A stretch of 64,000 nucleotides of DNA from Roseibium aggregatum (GTDB taxonomy: Bacteria; Pseudomonadota; Alphaproteobacteria; Rhizobiales; Stappiaceae), in assembly GCF_017309185.1 (NCBI RefSeq), contig NZ_JAEKJZ010000005.1, positions 396,370-460,369 on the forward strand. Reading direction: 5' to 3'. Below the pieces are notes generated by a model. That model saw nothing but the letters and a program-made list of their open reading frames with translations, was not told the origin of the DNA and did not search any database. Shown piece after piece: positions 38,326-46,284 of the stretch; positions within the stretch are counted from its first letter, which is position 1; every line of letters begins with the position of its first letter. The translations under genes were made by a program, and so were the position numbers.

Positions 38326-38702
38326 ACCCAGGACGGAACATGTCCGAATGGGAGCTGATCGACGAGGACAGAACCCGCGCATACGCGGATCTGACCGACG
38401 ATCATAACCCCTTGCATCTGGACAACGAGTTTGCCCGGGAAACGCCGCTTGGCCGTACCATCGCTCACGGCACGGTTACGCTGGCCCAGGTGATGCGGTT
38501 GCTCGAGCGCTCCCTGGGCGCGGAGGCCGTCGCGCGGGGCGAACTCAGGGTGCGCTTTCAGGCTCCGGTCTATGTCGGTACCCGGGTGCGTGCCGTGCTG
38601 CAAGCGGCGGAAATGCCGGACATGCCCCTGTCTGTTGCGGTCGAGTGCGAGGACGGCAGGACAACCTTGTCCGGAACCTTTATCCCGGAGGCCCGGTCTT
38701 GA
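38313..38702 (+). CDS. MaoC-like enoyl-CoA hydratase, catalytic subunit
   Basis: A 129-residue hot-dog protein with the hydratase-2 motif YADLTDDHNPLHLDNEFA, where the Asp and His are catalytic, followed by TIAHGTVTLAQVMRLLE. It would hydrate a 2-enoyl-CoA. The ATG at 38313 follows GAGG at 5 bases, inside the preceding gene; a later ATG at 38340 is possible. It overlaps the following gene (TTGA). The paired half-size MaoC arrangement resembles the ChsH1/ChsH2 type of heteromeric hydratase acting on bulky acyl-CoAs. Confidence 0.85.
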   Translation: MGDVNPGRNMSEWELIDEDRTRAYADLTDDHNPLHLDNEFARETPLGRTIAHGTVTLAQVMRLLERSLGAEAVARGELRVRFQAPVYVGTRVRAVLQAAEMPDMPLSVAVECEDGRTTLSGTFIPEARS

Positions 38703-39847
38703 CGGCAAGTGCCTATATCTCGGGCGCCGCGATGACGGCTTTCGGCAAGTTGCCGGGCTTTTCGTCTCTCGACCTTCAGGCGCGCGCCGCCGAAGAGGCG
38801 TTACAGGAGAGTGGCCTCGCGCGCGGCGATATCGACGGGCTTCTGGTCGGCTATGCCACCACCGCTCCTCACCTGATGCCCGCGACACGCTTCGCGGAGG
38901 CCTTCGGGCTGCGCCCGAGTTGCGCCTACGGCATTTCGGTCGGCGGGGCGACGGGCCTCGCGATGGTCGCACTCGCCCGCCATCTTGTCGCGGCGGGGGC
39001 TGCAAGGAACGTTCTGGTGGTGGCGGGAGAGAACCGGCGCAGCGGACAAAGCGGGGCCTCGGTCACCCGAACCCTTTCGGAAGTGGGTGACCCGCTGCAC
39101 GAAGTGCCCAACGGGGCCTCGGTACCTGCCTATTACGCCCTCGCGGCTTCCGAGTACATGCACCGGACCGGGGTGAGCGAAGAGGATCTCGCCGAACTCG
39201 CGGTCTTGATGCGGCGTCATGCGGTTGCGACCGAAGGGGCCCAATTCCGGGACCCGATCACCGTTGATGATGTCATGGCAAGCCGGCCCATCGCCACGCC
39301 CCTGAAACTGCTCGATTGCTGCTCCGTGTCGGACGGCGGAGCTTCGGTCGTGGTCTCCGGCGCGCCTTCCGGAAGCCGAACCGCGCTTCGGATCGCAGGC
39401 ACGGGAGAAAGCCATCGCCACCAGCATATGAGCTCCGCGCCTCAAGACATTGCGGAAGGTGCCCGGATAGCCGCCGCCGCCGCGTTGCGCATGTCGGGCC
39501 ACTCCATCGATCAGATGGGCCGGGCGGCGATTTACGACAGTTTCACGATCACTTTGATGATGCTTCTGGAGGCTTGCGGTCTCTCCGAGCCGGGCGGCAC
39601 CGCGGCAGACGCGCGCGCGGGCCGTTTCGACCGCGACGGCGGGACCTTGCCGCTGAACACTCATGGCGGGCTTCTGTCCTACGGCCATAGCGGGGTTTCG
39701 GGAGGTCTGGCGCATCTTGTCGAAATGGTCCGAAGGATGCGCGAGGACGAGGCATCGGCATCGTCCCGGACACCGCTTTCCTTTCTTCACGCGGATGGCG
39801 GAGTGTTTTCATCCCATGTCTCGCTCGTGCTGGAGGGCGGGGCATGA
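38699..39847 (+). CDS. Thiolase-fold protein of the SCP-x/Ltp type (probable retro-aldolase)
   Basis: A 382-residue thiolase superfamily member. The region where thiolases carry the nucleophilic Cys (CASG/CGSG) reads AYGISVGGATGLAM, without Cys. The His loop is kept (NTHGGLLSYGHSGVSGG), while the C-terminal Cys loop reads GGVFSSHVSLVL. Such Cys-less lipid-transfer-type thiolases act as acyl-CoA retro-aldolases with a DUF35 partner, as Ltp2 does in steroid side-chain cleavage. The TTG at 38699 was chosen for GGAGG seven bases upstream and the overlap with the MaoC stop. The DUF35 gene follows with a 4-bp overlap. Confidence 0.85.
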   Translation: MTASAYISGAAMTAFGKLPGFSSLDLQARAAEEALQESGLARGDIDGLLVGYATTAPHLMPATRFAEAFGLRPSCAYGISVGGATGLAMVALARHLVAAGAARNVLVVAGENRRSGQSGASVTRTLSEVGDPLHEVPNGASVPAYYALAASEYMHRTGVSEEDLAELAVLMRRHAVATEGAQFRDPITVDDVMASRPIATPLKLLDCCSVSDGGASVVVSGAPSGSRTALRIAGTGESHRHQHMSSAPQDIAEGARIAAAAALRMSGHSIDQMGRAAIYDSFTITLMMLLEACGLSEPGGTAADARAGRFDRDGGTLPLNTHGGLLSYGHSGVSGGLAHLVEMVRRMREDEASASSRTPLSFLHADGGVFSSHVSLVLEGGA

Positions 39848-40185
39848 ACCCGATCGCTGTCGAAATCTGCGACACCTGCGGGCGGGCACAGCTGACCGGC
39901 GGTTACGCCTGCCGGTCCTGTGGCGGAACCGCTTTGTGCTCCAAGCCGGTCGCAGGAGACTGCGTCGTCACGGCTGTGACGAAAGTGGATCGTTCGCCGA
40001 TCGAAAGTCCCGTGGGGACGGTTCCGTTCTACCTCGCGATGGTGACGCTTGACGCGACCCCGGAGGTCAGGGTGATGGCGGTGTGTGCCGAAGCGGTGGA
40101 AATCGGCCAACCGATGACGGTTACCTCAAGCGATGGCCTTGCCCCCTATCGGCTTGAGGCGCTTTCGTGCAAAAGGGATACGTAG
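39844..40185 (+). CDS. Zn-ribbon OB-fold (DUF35) partner protein
   Basis: A 113-residue protein with an N-terminal rubredoxin-like zinc ribbon (CDTCGRAQLTGGYACRSCGG, two CxxC pairs) and a C-terminal OB-fold (YLAMVTLDATPEVRVMAVC, GQPMTVTSS). DUF35 proteins are obligate partners of thiolase-fold retro-aldolases and related enzymes, placing the acyl-CoA. The 4-bp overlap with the thiolase-like gene supports a complex. It is typical in length for a free-standing DUF35 protein. Confidence 0.88.
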   Translation: MNPIAVEICDTCGRAQLTGGYACRSCGGTALCSKPVAGDCVVTAVTKVDRSPIESPVGTVPFYLAMVTLDATPEVRVMAVCAEAVEIGQPMTVTSSDGLAPYRLEALSCKRDT

Positions 40186-40202
40186 TTTCGGGAGGAAAAG
40201 AC

Positions 40203-40931
40203 ATGACTTTAAAAGGGCAGCGGGCACTTGTGACCGGCGCCTCGAGCGGGCTCGGTGCGCATTTTGTCCGCGTTCTGGCGGACAGCGGCGCGTCGGTGGT
40301 CGCGGGAGCGCGCAATGAGGCCAGGCTCGAGGAGGTCTGTGCCGGGGTCTCCGGCGGGCGGCCGTGCCGGCTTGATGTGACGGATCGGGACAGCGTCGAG
40401 GCGGCTTTCGCGGATGAGCCCTTCGACATCGTCGTCAACAACGCAGGTATTTCGGTCGCGGGCGCAGCGCTCGATTATGCGGAGGACGACTGGCAGGCAA
40501 CGCTCGACACCAACCTGACCGGTTGCTTCCGGGTCGCCCAATGCGCCGCGCGTGCGGGCATCGCTGCCGCTCGGGGCGTGTCCATCGTCAATGTGGCCTC
40601 GATCCTCGGCCTGCGGGTGGCCGGTCATGTCGCGGCCTATGCGGCGGCCAAGGCCGGGCTGGTTCAGTTCACCAAGGCGGCGGCGCTGGAGTGGGCGCGC
40701 CACGGCATCCGTGTCAACGCGCTCTGCCCGGGCTATGTCGAGACACCTTTGAACCGGGACTTTTTCGCCACCGAAGCGGGGCAGGCCATGATCCGGCGCA
40801 TCCCCCAGCGGCGGCTGGGCCAGATGGAGGACCTCGACGGTCCGCTGCTGCTGCTCGCCTCCGATGCAAGCCGCTACATGACCGGATCGGTCATCGCCGT
40901 CGACGGCGGCCATCTCGTTTCTTCTCTTTAA
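40203..40931 (+). CDS. Short-chain dehydrogenase/reductase
   Basis: A 242-residue classical SDR. It shows the cofactor motif TGASSGLGAHF, NNAG (VNNAGISVAG), the catalytic Ser in VNVASILGLR, the YxxxK site in AAYAAAKAGLVQFTKAAALEWA, and RVNALCPGYVETPL. The ATG at 40203 follows GGGAGGAAAAGAC. In the related levulinate pathway an SDR interconverts 4-oxo and 4-hydroxyacyl-CoA; here a 3-hydroxy- or 4-hydroxyacyl-CoA dehydrogenase role is equally possible. Confidence 0.93.
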   Translation: MTLKGQRALVTGASSGLGAHFVRVLADSGASVVAGARNEARLEEVCAGVSGGRPCRLDVTDRDSVEAAFADEPFDIVVNNAGISVAGAALDYAEDDWQATLDTNLTGCFRVAQCAARAGIAAARGVSIVNVASILGLRVAGHVAAYAAAKAGLVQFTKAAALEWARHGIRVNALCPGYVETPLNRDFFATEAGQAMIRRIPQRRLGQMEDLDGPLLLLASDASRYMTGSVIAVDGGHLVSSL

Positions 40932-40943
40932 AGGGTTTTTCAA

Positions 40944-42152
40944 ATGGATTTTACGATCTCCCCCGAGCTTGAGGCACTGCGCGCTCGTATCGCCGATTTC
41001 GTCGAAACCCGGCTTTTGCCGCTTGAGGAAAACCCGTCCTGCTACGATGAGCACGAGAACATTGCCTACGAAACCCTGGAGGACCTGCGGGCGCAGGCCC
41101 GGGCGGAAGGCCTGTGGTGTCTGCAACTGGCGAGGGAAACCGGCGGCGGCGGCTTGTCCAAGGTCGGCATGGCGGTCTGCTACGAGGAAATGAACCGGTC
41201 GATCTTCGGGCCGGTCGTGTTCAACTCCGCCGCCCCCGACGACGGCAACATGATGGTGCTTGAAAAGGCTGCGACCCCTGAACAGAAGGACCAATGGCTG
41301 AAGCCCATCGTGGACGGCAAGGTGCGTTCGTCCTTCGTGATGACGGAACCGCATCCGGGCGGCGGCTCGGACCCGGGCATGATGCTCACCACCGCGACGA
41401 AGGCGGGCGACAAATATGTCATCCGGGGCCGCAAATGGTTCATCACCGGGGCCGGGGATGCCAGCCATTTCATTCTGGTCGCCCGCACCTCCGACGATCT
41501 CAGGCGTGGTCTGACCGCGTTCCTGCACCATCGGGACGAGCCCGGCTGGCGGATCGACCGGCGTATTCCGATCATGGGGCCGGAAGAACATGGCGGCCAT
41601 TGCGAAGTCGTCTACGAGGGCATGGAGCTTCCCGCCGACCGGATCATTCTGGGGGAGGGGCTGGGTTTGAAGATCACCCAGATGCGGCTGGGCCCGGCGC
41701 GGTTGACCCATTGCATGCGCTGGCTTGGACTTGCCAAGCGCTGCACGGAGATCGCCCGGGAATATGCCGTCAACCGGCATGGCTTCGGCGTCCGCCTGTC
41801 CGACCGGGAAAGCGTTCAGATCAAGCTGGGCGACCTTGCCATGGGCATCGAGACCGGCCGGCTTCTGGTGATGAAGGCGGCCTGGGCGCTGGACCAGGGC
41901 AGTTTCGCCCGCAAGGAAGTGTCGATGGCGAAGATCCATGTCGCCAATCTTCTGCACAAGGCGGCCGATGTCGGCATCCAGATCAACGGTGCGCGAGGCT
42001 ATTCCAAGGATACGGTCCTGGAGTGGATCTACCGCTATGCCCGCCAGGCGCGGCTGGTGGACGGCGCAGACGAGGTCCATCAGATGGTTCTGAACCGGGA
42101 GCTGAATGCCGAGGGCCGGGACTTCTGGCGCTGGAACGTTCAGGAAGGATGA
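40944..42152 (+). CDS. Acyl-CoA dehydrogenase
   Basis: A 402-residue FAD acyl-CoA dehydrogenase. Signatures are SSFVMTEPHPGGGSDPGMMLTTATKAGD (FAD/substrate region), KWFITGAGDASHFILVART, GFGVRLSDRESVQIKLGDLAMGIE and the C-terminal INGARGYSKDTVLEWIYRYARQARLVDGADEVH with the conserved ARG-Y and G/DE elements. It looks closest to the ACAD10/11-like group, which genomes usually pair with an APH-type kinase, as here three genes later. It overlaps nothing but ends 4 bp before the AMP-ligase start. Confidence 0.95.
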   Translation: MDFTISPELEALRARIADFVETRLLPLEENPSCYDEHENIAYETLEDLRAQARAEGLWCLQLARETGGGGLSKVGMAVCYEEMNRSIFGPVVFNSAAPDDGNMMVLEKAATPEQKDQWLKPIVDGKVRSSFVMTEPHPGGGSDPGMMLTTATKAGDKYVIRGRKWFITGAGDASHFILVARTSDDLRRGLTAFLHHRDEPGWRIDRRIPIMGPEEHGGHCEVVYEGMELPADRIILGEGLGLKITQMRLGPARLTHCMRWLGLAKRCTEIAREYAVNRHGFGVRLSDRESVQIKLGDLAMGIETGRLLVMKAAWALDQGSFARKEVSMAKIHVANLLHKAADVGIQINGARGYSKDTVLEWIYRYARQARLVDGADEVHQMVLNRELNAEGRDFWRWNVQEG

Positions 42153-42156
42153 CCGG

Positions 42157-43773
42157 ATGTTCGAAGCACCCTTTCTTGCTCCACGCGGAGCGAACCACGC
42201 GCCGCTCTCACCGTTGGCATTGTTCGAGCGAACGGTCGCCGAACATCCCGCCGCCACTGCACTGATCGCGGGAGACAAGACCTACGATTACGTGGACCTG
42301 GACGCAGCGGTACAACGCATGGCGGAAGGACTGGCCGGGCGCGGGGTGAAGCGGGGCGATGTCGTTTCGGTTCTGTCGGCGAACGGACCGGAGATGCTGG
42401 TGGCCCATTTCGCGGTTCCACTCGTGGGGGCCGTTCTCAATACCATCAACACCCGGCTCGATCCGGCGGCTGTCCGTTACATTCTCGATCATTGCGGAGC
42501 CTGCCTGGTCCTGGCGGATGCGCGAAGCGCTTCTCTGGCGGTCGAAGCCGCCGGAAGCAGGCCTTGCCTCGTTTTTGGCTCACAGTCGGTTTCAGGGCTT
42601 GTTCCCTTCGAGGTGATGACGGGTCCTGTCCCCGGCCACAGGCGGGACTGGCGTCAGGTCGTCACCGACGAATGGCAGCCGATCGCGCTCAATTACACCT
42701 CGGGTACGACGGGCAGCCCAAAGGGCGTGGTCCTGCATCATCGCGGCGCCTACATGAACGCGGTCGGAAACGCGGCGACGCTGCGCTTCAATCCCGGCAC
42801 GGTCTATCTCTGGACGCTGCCGCTGTTTCATTGCAACGGCTGGTGCCATGGCTGGGCGGTTACCGCGGCCGGAGGCACGCAAGTGTGCCTGGACGGGATC
42901 GATCCGGAGGAGATCTTCGCCGCAATCGAGCGTTTTGGCGTCACGGATCTGTGCTGTGCTCCGGTGGTGCTCTACATGCTCCTGGATCACCCGGCGCACT
43001 TGAGCCGCAACGGCGCATCGCGTCGCGTCATGGTCGGCACCGGTGGAGCTGCGCCGACCACCTCCCTGATCGAACGGCTGGATCACATCGCCTTCGACCT
43101 GACGCATCTTTACGGACTGACGGAATGTTTCGGGCCCTGCACGGTCAACCGGCTGCCGGAAGCGATGGCCGACGCGCCCGCCTCGGAAAAGGCACTCTGG
43201 CTGGCATCTCAGGGACGTCCGCATTTCACCGCGCCCGAGTTGCGGGTGGTCGCGTCCGACGGCAGGGACGTCCCGGCCGACGGCGAGAGCCAGGGAGAGG
43301 TTGTTCTGTCCGGGGTAACTGTTATGGCAGGCTATCTCAAGGACGAGGAGAACACGGCCGAGGCGTTCAAGGACGGATGGTTCCATACAGGGGACCTGGC
43401 GGTGATGTTGCCGGATGGCCGGATACAGATCCGCGACCGCGCCAAGGACATCATCATCACCGGTGGCGAGAATGTCTCGACGCTGGAAATAGAGGATGTG
43501 CTGCACCGGCACACAGGGGTCCGCCTTGCCGCGGTGGTTGCCGCACCGCATCCGAAATGGGGGGAGACCCCGTTCGCCTTTGTCGACGCGGATGTCGACC
43601 TCACCGCAGAAGAGCTTGACCGGTTCTGCAGGACACATCTTGCGGGCTTCAAGCGTCCGCGCCAATTTGTGTTTGAACCGATTCCGAAAACCGCGACGGG
43701 CAAGGTGCAGAAGTTCGTCCTGCGCCAGCGTGCCGCCGAAATCGCATCGGAGACCGATGATGACCGGGATTGA
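42157..43773 (+). CDS. AMP-forming acyl-CoA synthetase
   Basis: A 538-residue ANL-superfamily ligase. It shows the P-loop-like LNYTSGTTGSPKGVVLHHRG, LPLFHCNGWCHGWAV (medium-chain/DMSP-ligase-like subgroup), LYGLTECFGP, GWFHTGDLAVMLPDGRIQIRDRAKDIIITGGENVS with the hinge Asp, and the C-terminal catalytic Lys in PKTATGKVQKFVLR. It activates a carboxylic acid to acyl-CoA. The ATG at 42157 follows AGGA at 7 bases. The equivalent in levulinate catabolism is LvaE. Confidence 0.95.
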   Translation: MFEAPFLAPRGANHAPLSPLALFERTVAEHPAATALIAGDKTYDYVDLDAAVQRMAEGLAGRGVKRGDVVSVLSANGPEMLVAHFAVPLVGAVLNTINTRLDPAAVRYILDHCGACLVLADARSASLAVEAAGSRPCLVFGSQSVSGLVPFEVMTGPVPGHRRDWRQVVTDEWQPIALNYTSGTTGSPKGVVLHHRGAYMNAVGNAATLRFNPGTVYLWTLPLFHCNGWCHGWAVTAAGGTQVCLDGIDPEEIFAAIERFGVTDLCCAPVVLYMLLDHPAHLSRNGASRRVMVGTGGAAPTTSLIERLDHIAFDLTHLYGLTECFGPCTVNRLPEAMADAPASEKALWLASQGRPHFTAPELRVVASDGRDVPADGESQGEVVLSGVTVMAGYLKDEENTAEAFKDGWFHTGDLAVMLPDGRIQIRDRAKDIIITGGENVSTLEIEDVLHRHTGVRLAAVVAAPHPKWGETPFAFVDADVDLTAEELDRFCRTHLAGFKRPRQFVFEPIPKTATGKVQKFVLRQRAAEIASETDDDRD

Positions 43774-44776
43774 TTTTCTGCCCGAGCGCCTGGAAACGTT
43801 TCTGTCGGAGCGTTTCGGCAAAAACGGGACGTTTGAGCTGGAGCGGATCTCGGGGGGACAGTCGAACCCGACCTATTTCGTGACCTGGGGTGGCGAACGC
43901 CTGGTGCTGCGCAAGCAGCCGAACGGCGAGATCCTGAAAGGCGCTCATGCGATCGACCGGGAATACCGGGTGATGAAGGCGCTTCATCCAACCGGCGTTC
44001 CGGTTCCACGCCCGGTTCTCATCCATGAGGACCCGGACGTCTTGGGCACGCCTTTCTATCTCATGGAGCGGGTTGAAGGCCGGGTCTTCTCCGACTGCGC
44101 CCTGGCGGAGGTGCCCGAGCAAGAACGCAAGCCTCTCTGGATGGGGCTCGCGGATGCGATGGCAAAGATGCATCGAGTCCGGCCGGAAGAGGTTGGTCTT
44201 GGCGATTTCGGGCGGCCGGGCAATTACTTCGAACGGCAGATCAAGCGCTGGAGCGGCCAGTGGCAGTCGTCGCCGACCGGGGACATTCCTGAACTCGACG
44301 CTCTGGTGGAGTGGCTGCCGGCGAACCTGCCGGAGGACAACGGCGCGGTGAGCCTCGCCCATGGCGACTTCCGGCTCGGCAATGTTTTGTTCCACCCGAG
44401 CGAGCCGCGCGTGGTGGCGATCCTGGACTGGGAACTCTCCACGCTTGGCCATCCGCTGGCCGATCTTGGTTTCTGTGTCATGCCCTGGCACACGTCCCCC
44501 GATGAATATGGCGGCATAAAGGGGCTCGACATTGACGGGCTCGGGCTGCCATCAGAGGAGGAGTTCGTGGCGCGTTATCAGGCAGCCAACCCCCAAGCCG
44601 GTGCATTGCTGCCCTTCCACAAGGCCTTTGCGTTGTTCCGCTTCGCGGTGATCTTCGTCGGCATCACCGATCGCGCCCGTTCGGGCAACGCGGCCGGCCA
44701 GGATGCCGCCGCCCTGGCCCCGCTCGCGCGCCGCTTCGCCGTGCGCGGACTTGAAATCGCTCTCGGGACCACCTGA
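43760..44776 (+). CDS. APH-family phosphotransferase, ACAD10/11-type acyl-CoA kinase
   Basis: A 338-residue kinase-fold protein. The APH catalytic loop is SLAHGDFRLGNVLFHP (HGD, Asn), followed by the Mg-binding Asp in AILDWELSTLGHPLADL. The nucleotide loop is SGGQSNPTYFV. HGDFRLGN and DWELSTLG are diagnostic of the family fused to human ACAD10/11 and including LvaA, which phosphorylates the hydroxyl of 4-hydroxyacyl-CoA before dehydrogenase-type isomerisation. The ATG at 43760 (GGAG seven bases upstream) overlaps the ligase gene by 14 bp. Confidence 0.9.
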   Translation: MTGIDFLPERLETFLSERFGKNGTFELERISGGQSNPTYFVTWGGERLVLRKQPNGEILKGAHAIDREYRVMKALHPTGVPVPRPVLIHEDPDVLGTPFYLMERVEGRVFSDCALAEVPEQERKPLWMGLADAMAKMHRVRPEEVGLGDFGRPGNYFERQIKRWSGQWQSSPTGDIPELDALVEWLPANLPEDNGAVSLAHGDFRLGNVLFHPSEPRVVAILDWELSTLGHPLADLGFCVMPWHTSPDEYGGIKGLDIDGLGLPSEEEFVARYQAANPQAGALLPFHKAFALFRFAVIFVGITDRARSGNAAGQDAAALAPLARRFAVRGLEIALGTT

Positions 44777-44806
44777 GGAGCCTAGTTTTGGATCTGGAGG
44801 ATCGAA

Positions 44807-45994
44807 ATGAATAAATCGGTGATGATCGTCAGCGGTGCGCGCACCGCGATTGGAACCTTCGGCGGAAGCCTGTCGGGCATCGCCCCCTGCGAGTTGGGCA
44901 CCCGTGTCGCGGCGGAGGCGATCAGCCGTGCTGGCGTCGAGCCGGGCGAGATCGGCCAGACGGTCATGGGCAACGTGCTCCATACCGAGCCGAGGGACAT
45001 GTATCTGTCGCGGGTCGCCGCGATTGGCGCCGGGGTCCCCGAGACGAGTCCGGCCCTGACGCTCAACCGGTTGTGTGGATCCGGCCTGCAGGCGGTGGTC
45101 AACGCCTATGAGCAGATCGTGCTCGGCAACGCAAAGGTGACGCTCGCCGGTGGCGCGGAAAGCATGAGCCGGGCGGGTCATCTGGTTTCGTCGGCGCGTT
45201 TCGGCGCGAAGATGGGCGACGTCTCGGCGACCGACATGATGATCGGCGCGCTGACCGACCCCTTCGGCAACGGTCACATGGGGATCACGGCGGAGAACAT
45301 CGCCGGGTCGAAGGGGATCGACCGGGTCACCCAGGATGCCTTTGCGCTTGAGTCCCACCGCCGGGCGGCGCGGGCACAGGCGGAAGGGCGCTTCGACAGC
45401 CAGATCCTGCCCATCGAGGTCAAGCAGCGCCGCGAGGTCGTGAGCTTCGCGAAGGACGAGATGGTGCGCGAGAGCGTGACCCTTGAGGATCTGGGCAAGC
45501 TGCGCCCTGCGTTCAAGAAGGACGGCTCGGTGACGGCGGGCAATGCCAGCGGCATCAACGACGGCGCGGCGGCCCTTGTGCTGGCGCAAGAAGACGTCGT
45601 TTCCGCCAAGGGGCTCTCGCCGATGGCCCGGATCGTGGCGACCGGGCTCGGCGGCGTGGCGCCGGAGGTCATGGGTCTTGGTCCGATCCCGGCGACGCAG
45701 CAGGCGTTGCAACGCGCGGGCCTGAGCGTTGCTGAACTCGACGCGATCGAGAGCAACGAGGCCTTCGCGGCCCAGGCTTGCGCGGTGTCGCAGGGCCTCG
45801 ACATGGATCCCGAAAAGGTCAATCCGAATGGCGGTGCGATTGCGATGGGGCACCCGGTGGGCGCGTCCGGCGCGATCATTCTCGTCAAGCTGCTTTACGA
45901 ACTGGAACGCACCGGCGGCCGCTACGGTCTCGCCACCATGTGCATCGGCGGCGGCCAGGGGATCGCCCTGGTGGTGGAAAACCTGCGCCGGTAA
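44807..45994 (+). CDS. Acetyl-CoA C-acyltransferase (thiolase)
   Basis: A 395-residue degradative thiolase with all catalytic features: Cys in NRLCGSGLQAV, GGAESMSRAG, NEAFAAQA, His in NPNGGAIAMGHPVGASGA, and the second Cys in MCIGGGQG. It cleaves 3-ketoacyl-CoA to acetyl-CoA and a shortened acyl-CoA. The ATG follows TCTGGAGGATCG, 30 bp after the kinase gene. It is the last gene of the acyl-CoA operon, completing a beta-oxidation round after the SDR. Confidence 0.96.
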   Translation: MNKSVMIVSGARTAIGTFGGSLSGIAPCELGTRVAAEAISRAGVEPGEIGQTVMGNVLHTEPRDMYLSRVAAIGAGVPETSPALTLNRLCGSGLQAVVNAYEQIVLGNAKVTLAGGAESMSRAGHLVSSARFGAKMGDVSATDMMIGALTDPFGNGHMGITAENIAGSKGIDRVTQDAFALESHRRAARAQAEGRFDSQILPIEVKQRREVVSFAKDEMVRESVTLEDLGKLRPAFKKDGSVTAGNASGINDGAAALVLAQEDVVSAKGLSPMARIVATGLGGVAPEVMGLGPIPATQQALQRAGLSVAELDAIESNEAFAAQACAVSQGLDMDPEKVNPNGGAIAMGHPVGASGAIILVKLLYELERTGGRYGLATMCIGGGQGIALVVENLRR

Positions 45995-46284
45995 GCCGGA
46001 GAGGGCTGCCGTGGATACCGGCTTCGCGTCCACTGGACTTGCATGACCTTCCGCTGCCTCCCCGGACGGAGCGCGGCGGAGGTGCGAACCCCGGAAGCCG
46101 CGCAACGCCTCACGCGGGCTAGGACACCTTGTGGCGGTTCAGGCCCGTCCGGGTCACAGGCGCGAGGGCGCCTCTGTGGCAGCGGCACACAAAGCGTGGG
46201 GGCAGGGTACCGGCACTCTTTCAGGGCTGAGCCTGGACTCAGGTTTGTCGTCACCGAAGGGTGGGCCTTGAATGCCTGTGGACC

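Noticed and set aside
40209..42278. 689-residue - strand open reading frame
   Set aside because: It is antisense to the SDR, acyl-CoA dehydrogenase and ligase genes and shows no domain. Long antisense frames are common in GC-rich DNA.
45995..46284. Possible small genes or a terminator between the thiolase and FAD oxidase
   Set aside because: Convergent gap of 290 bp with only weak GC-rich stems (for example AAGCCGG/CCGGCTT) without U-tracts; no supported ORF.
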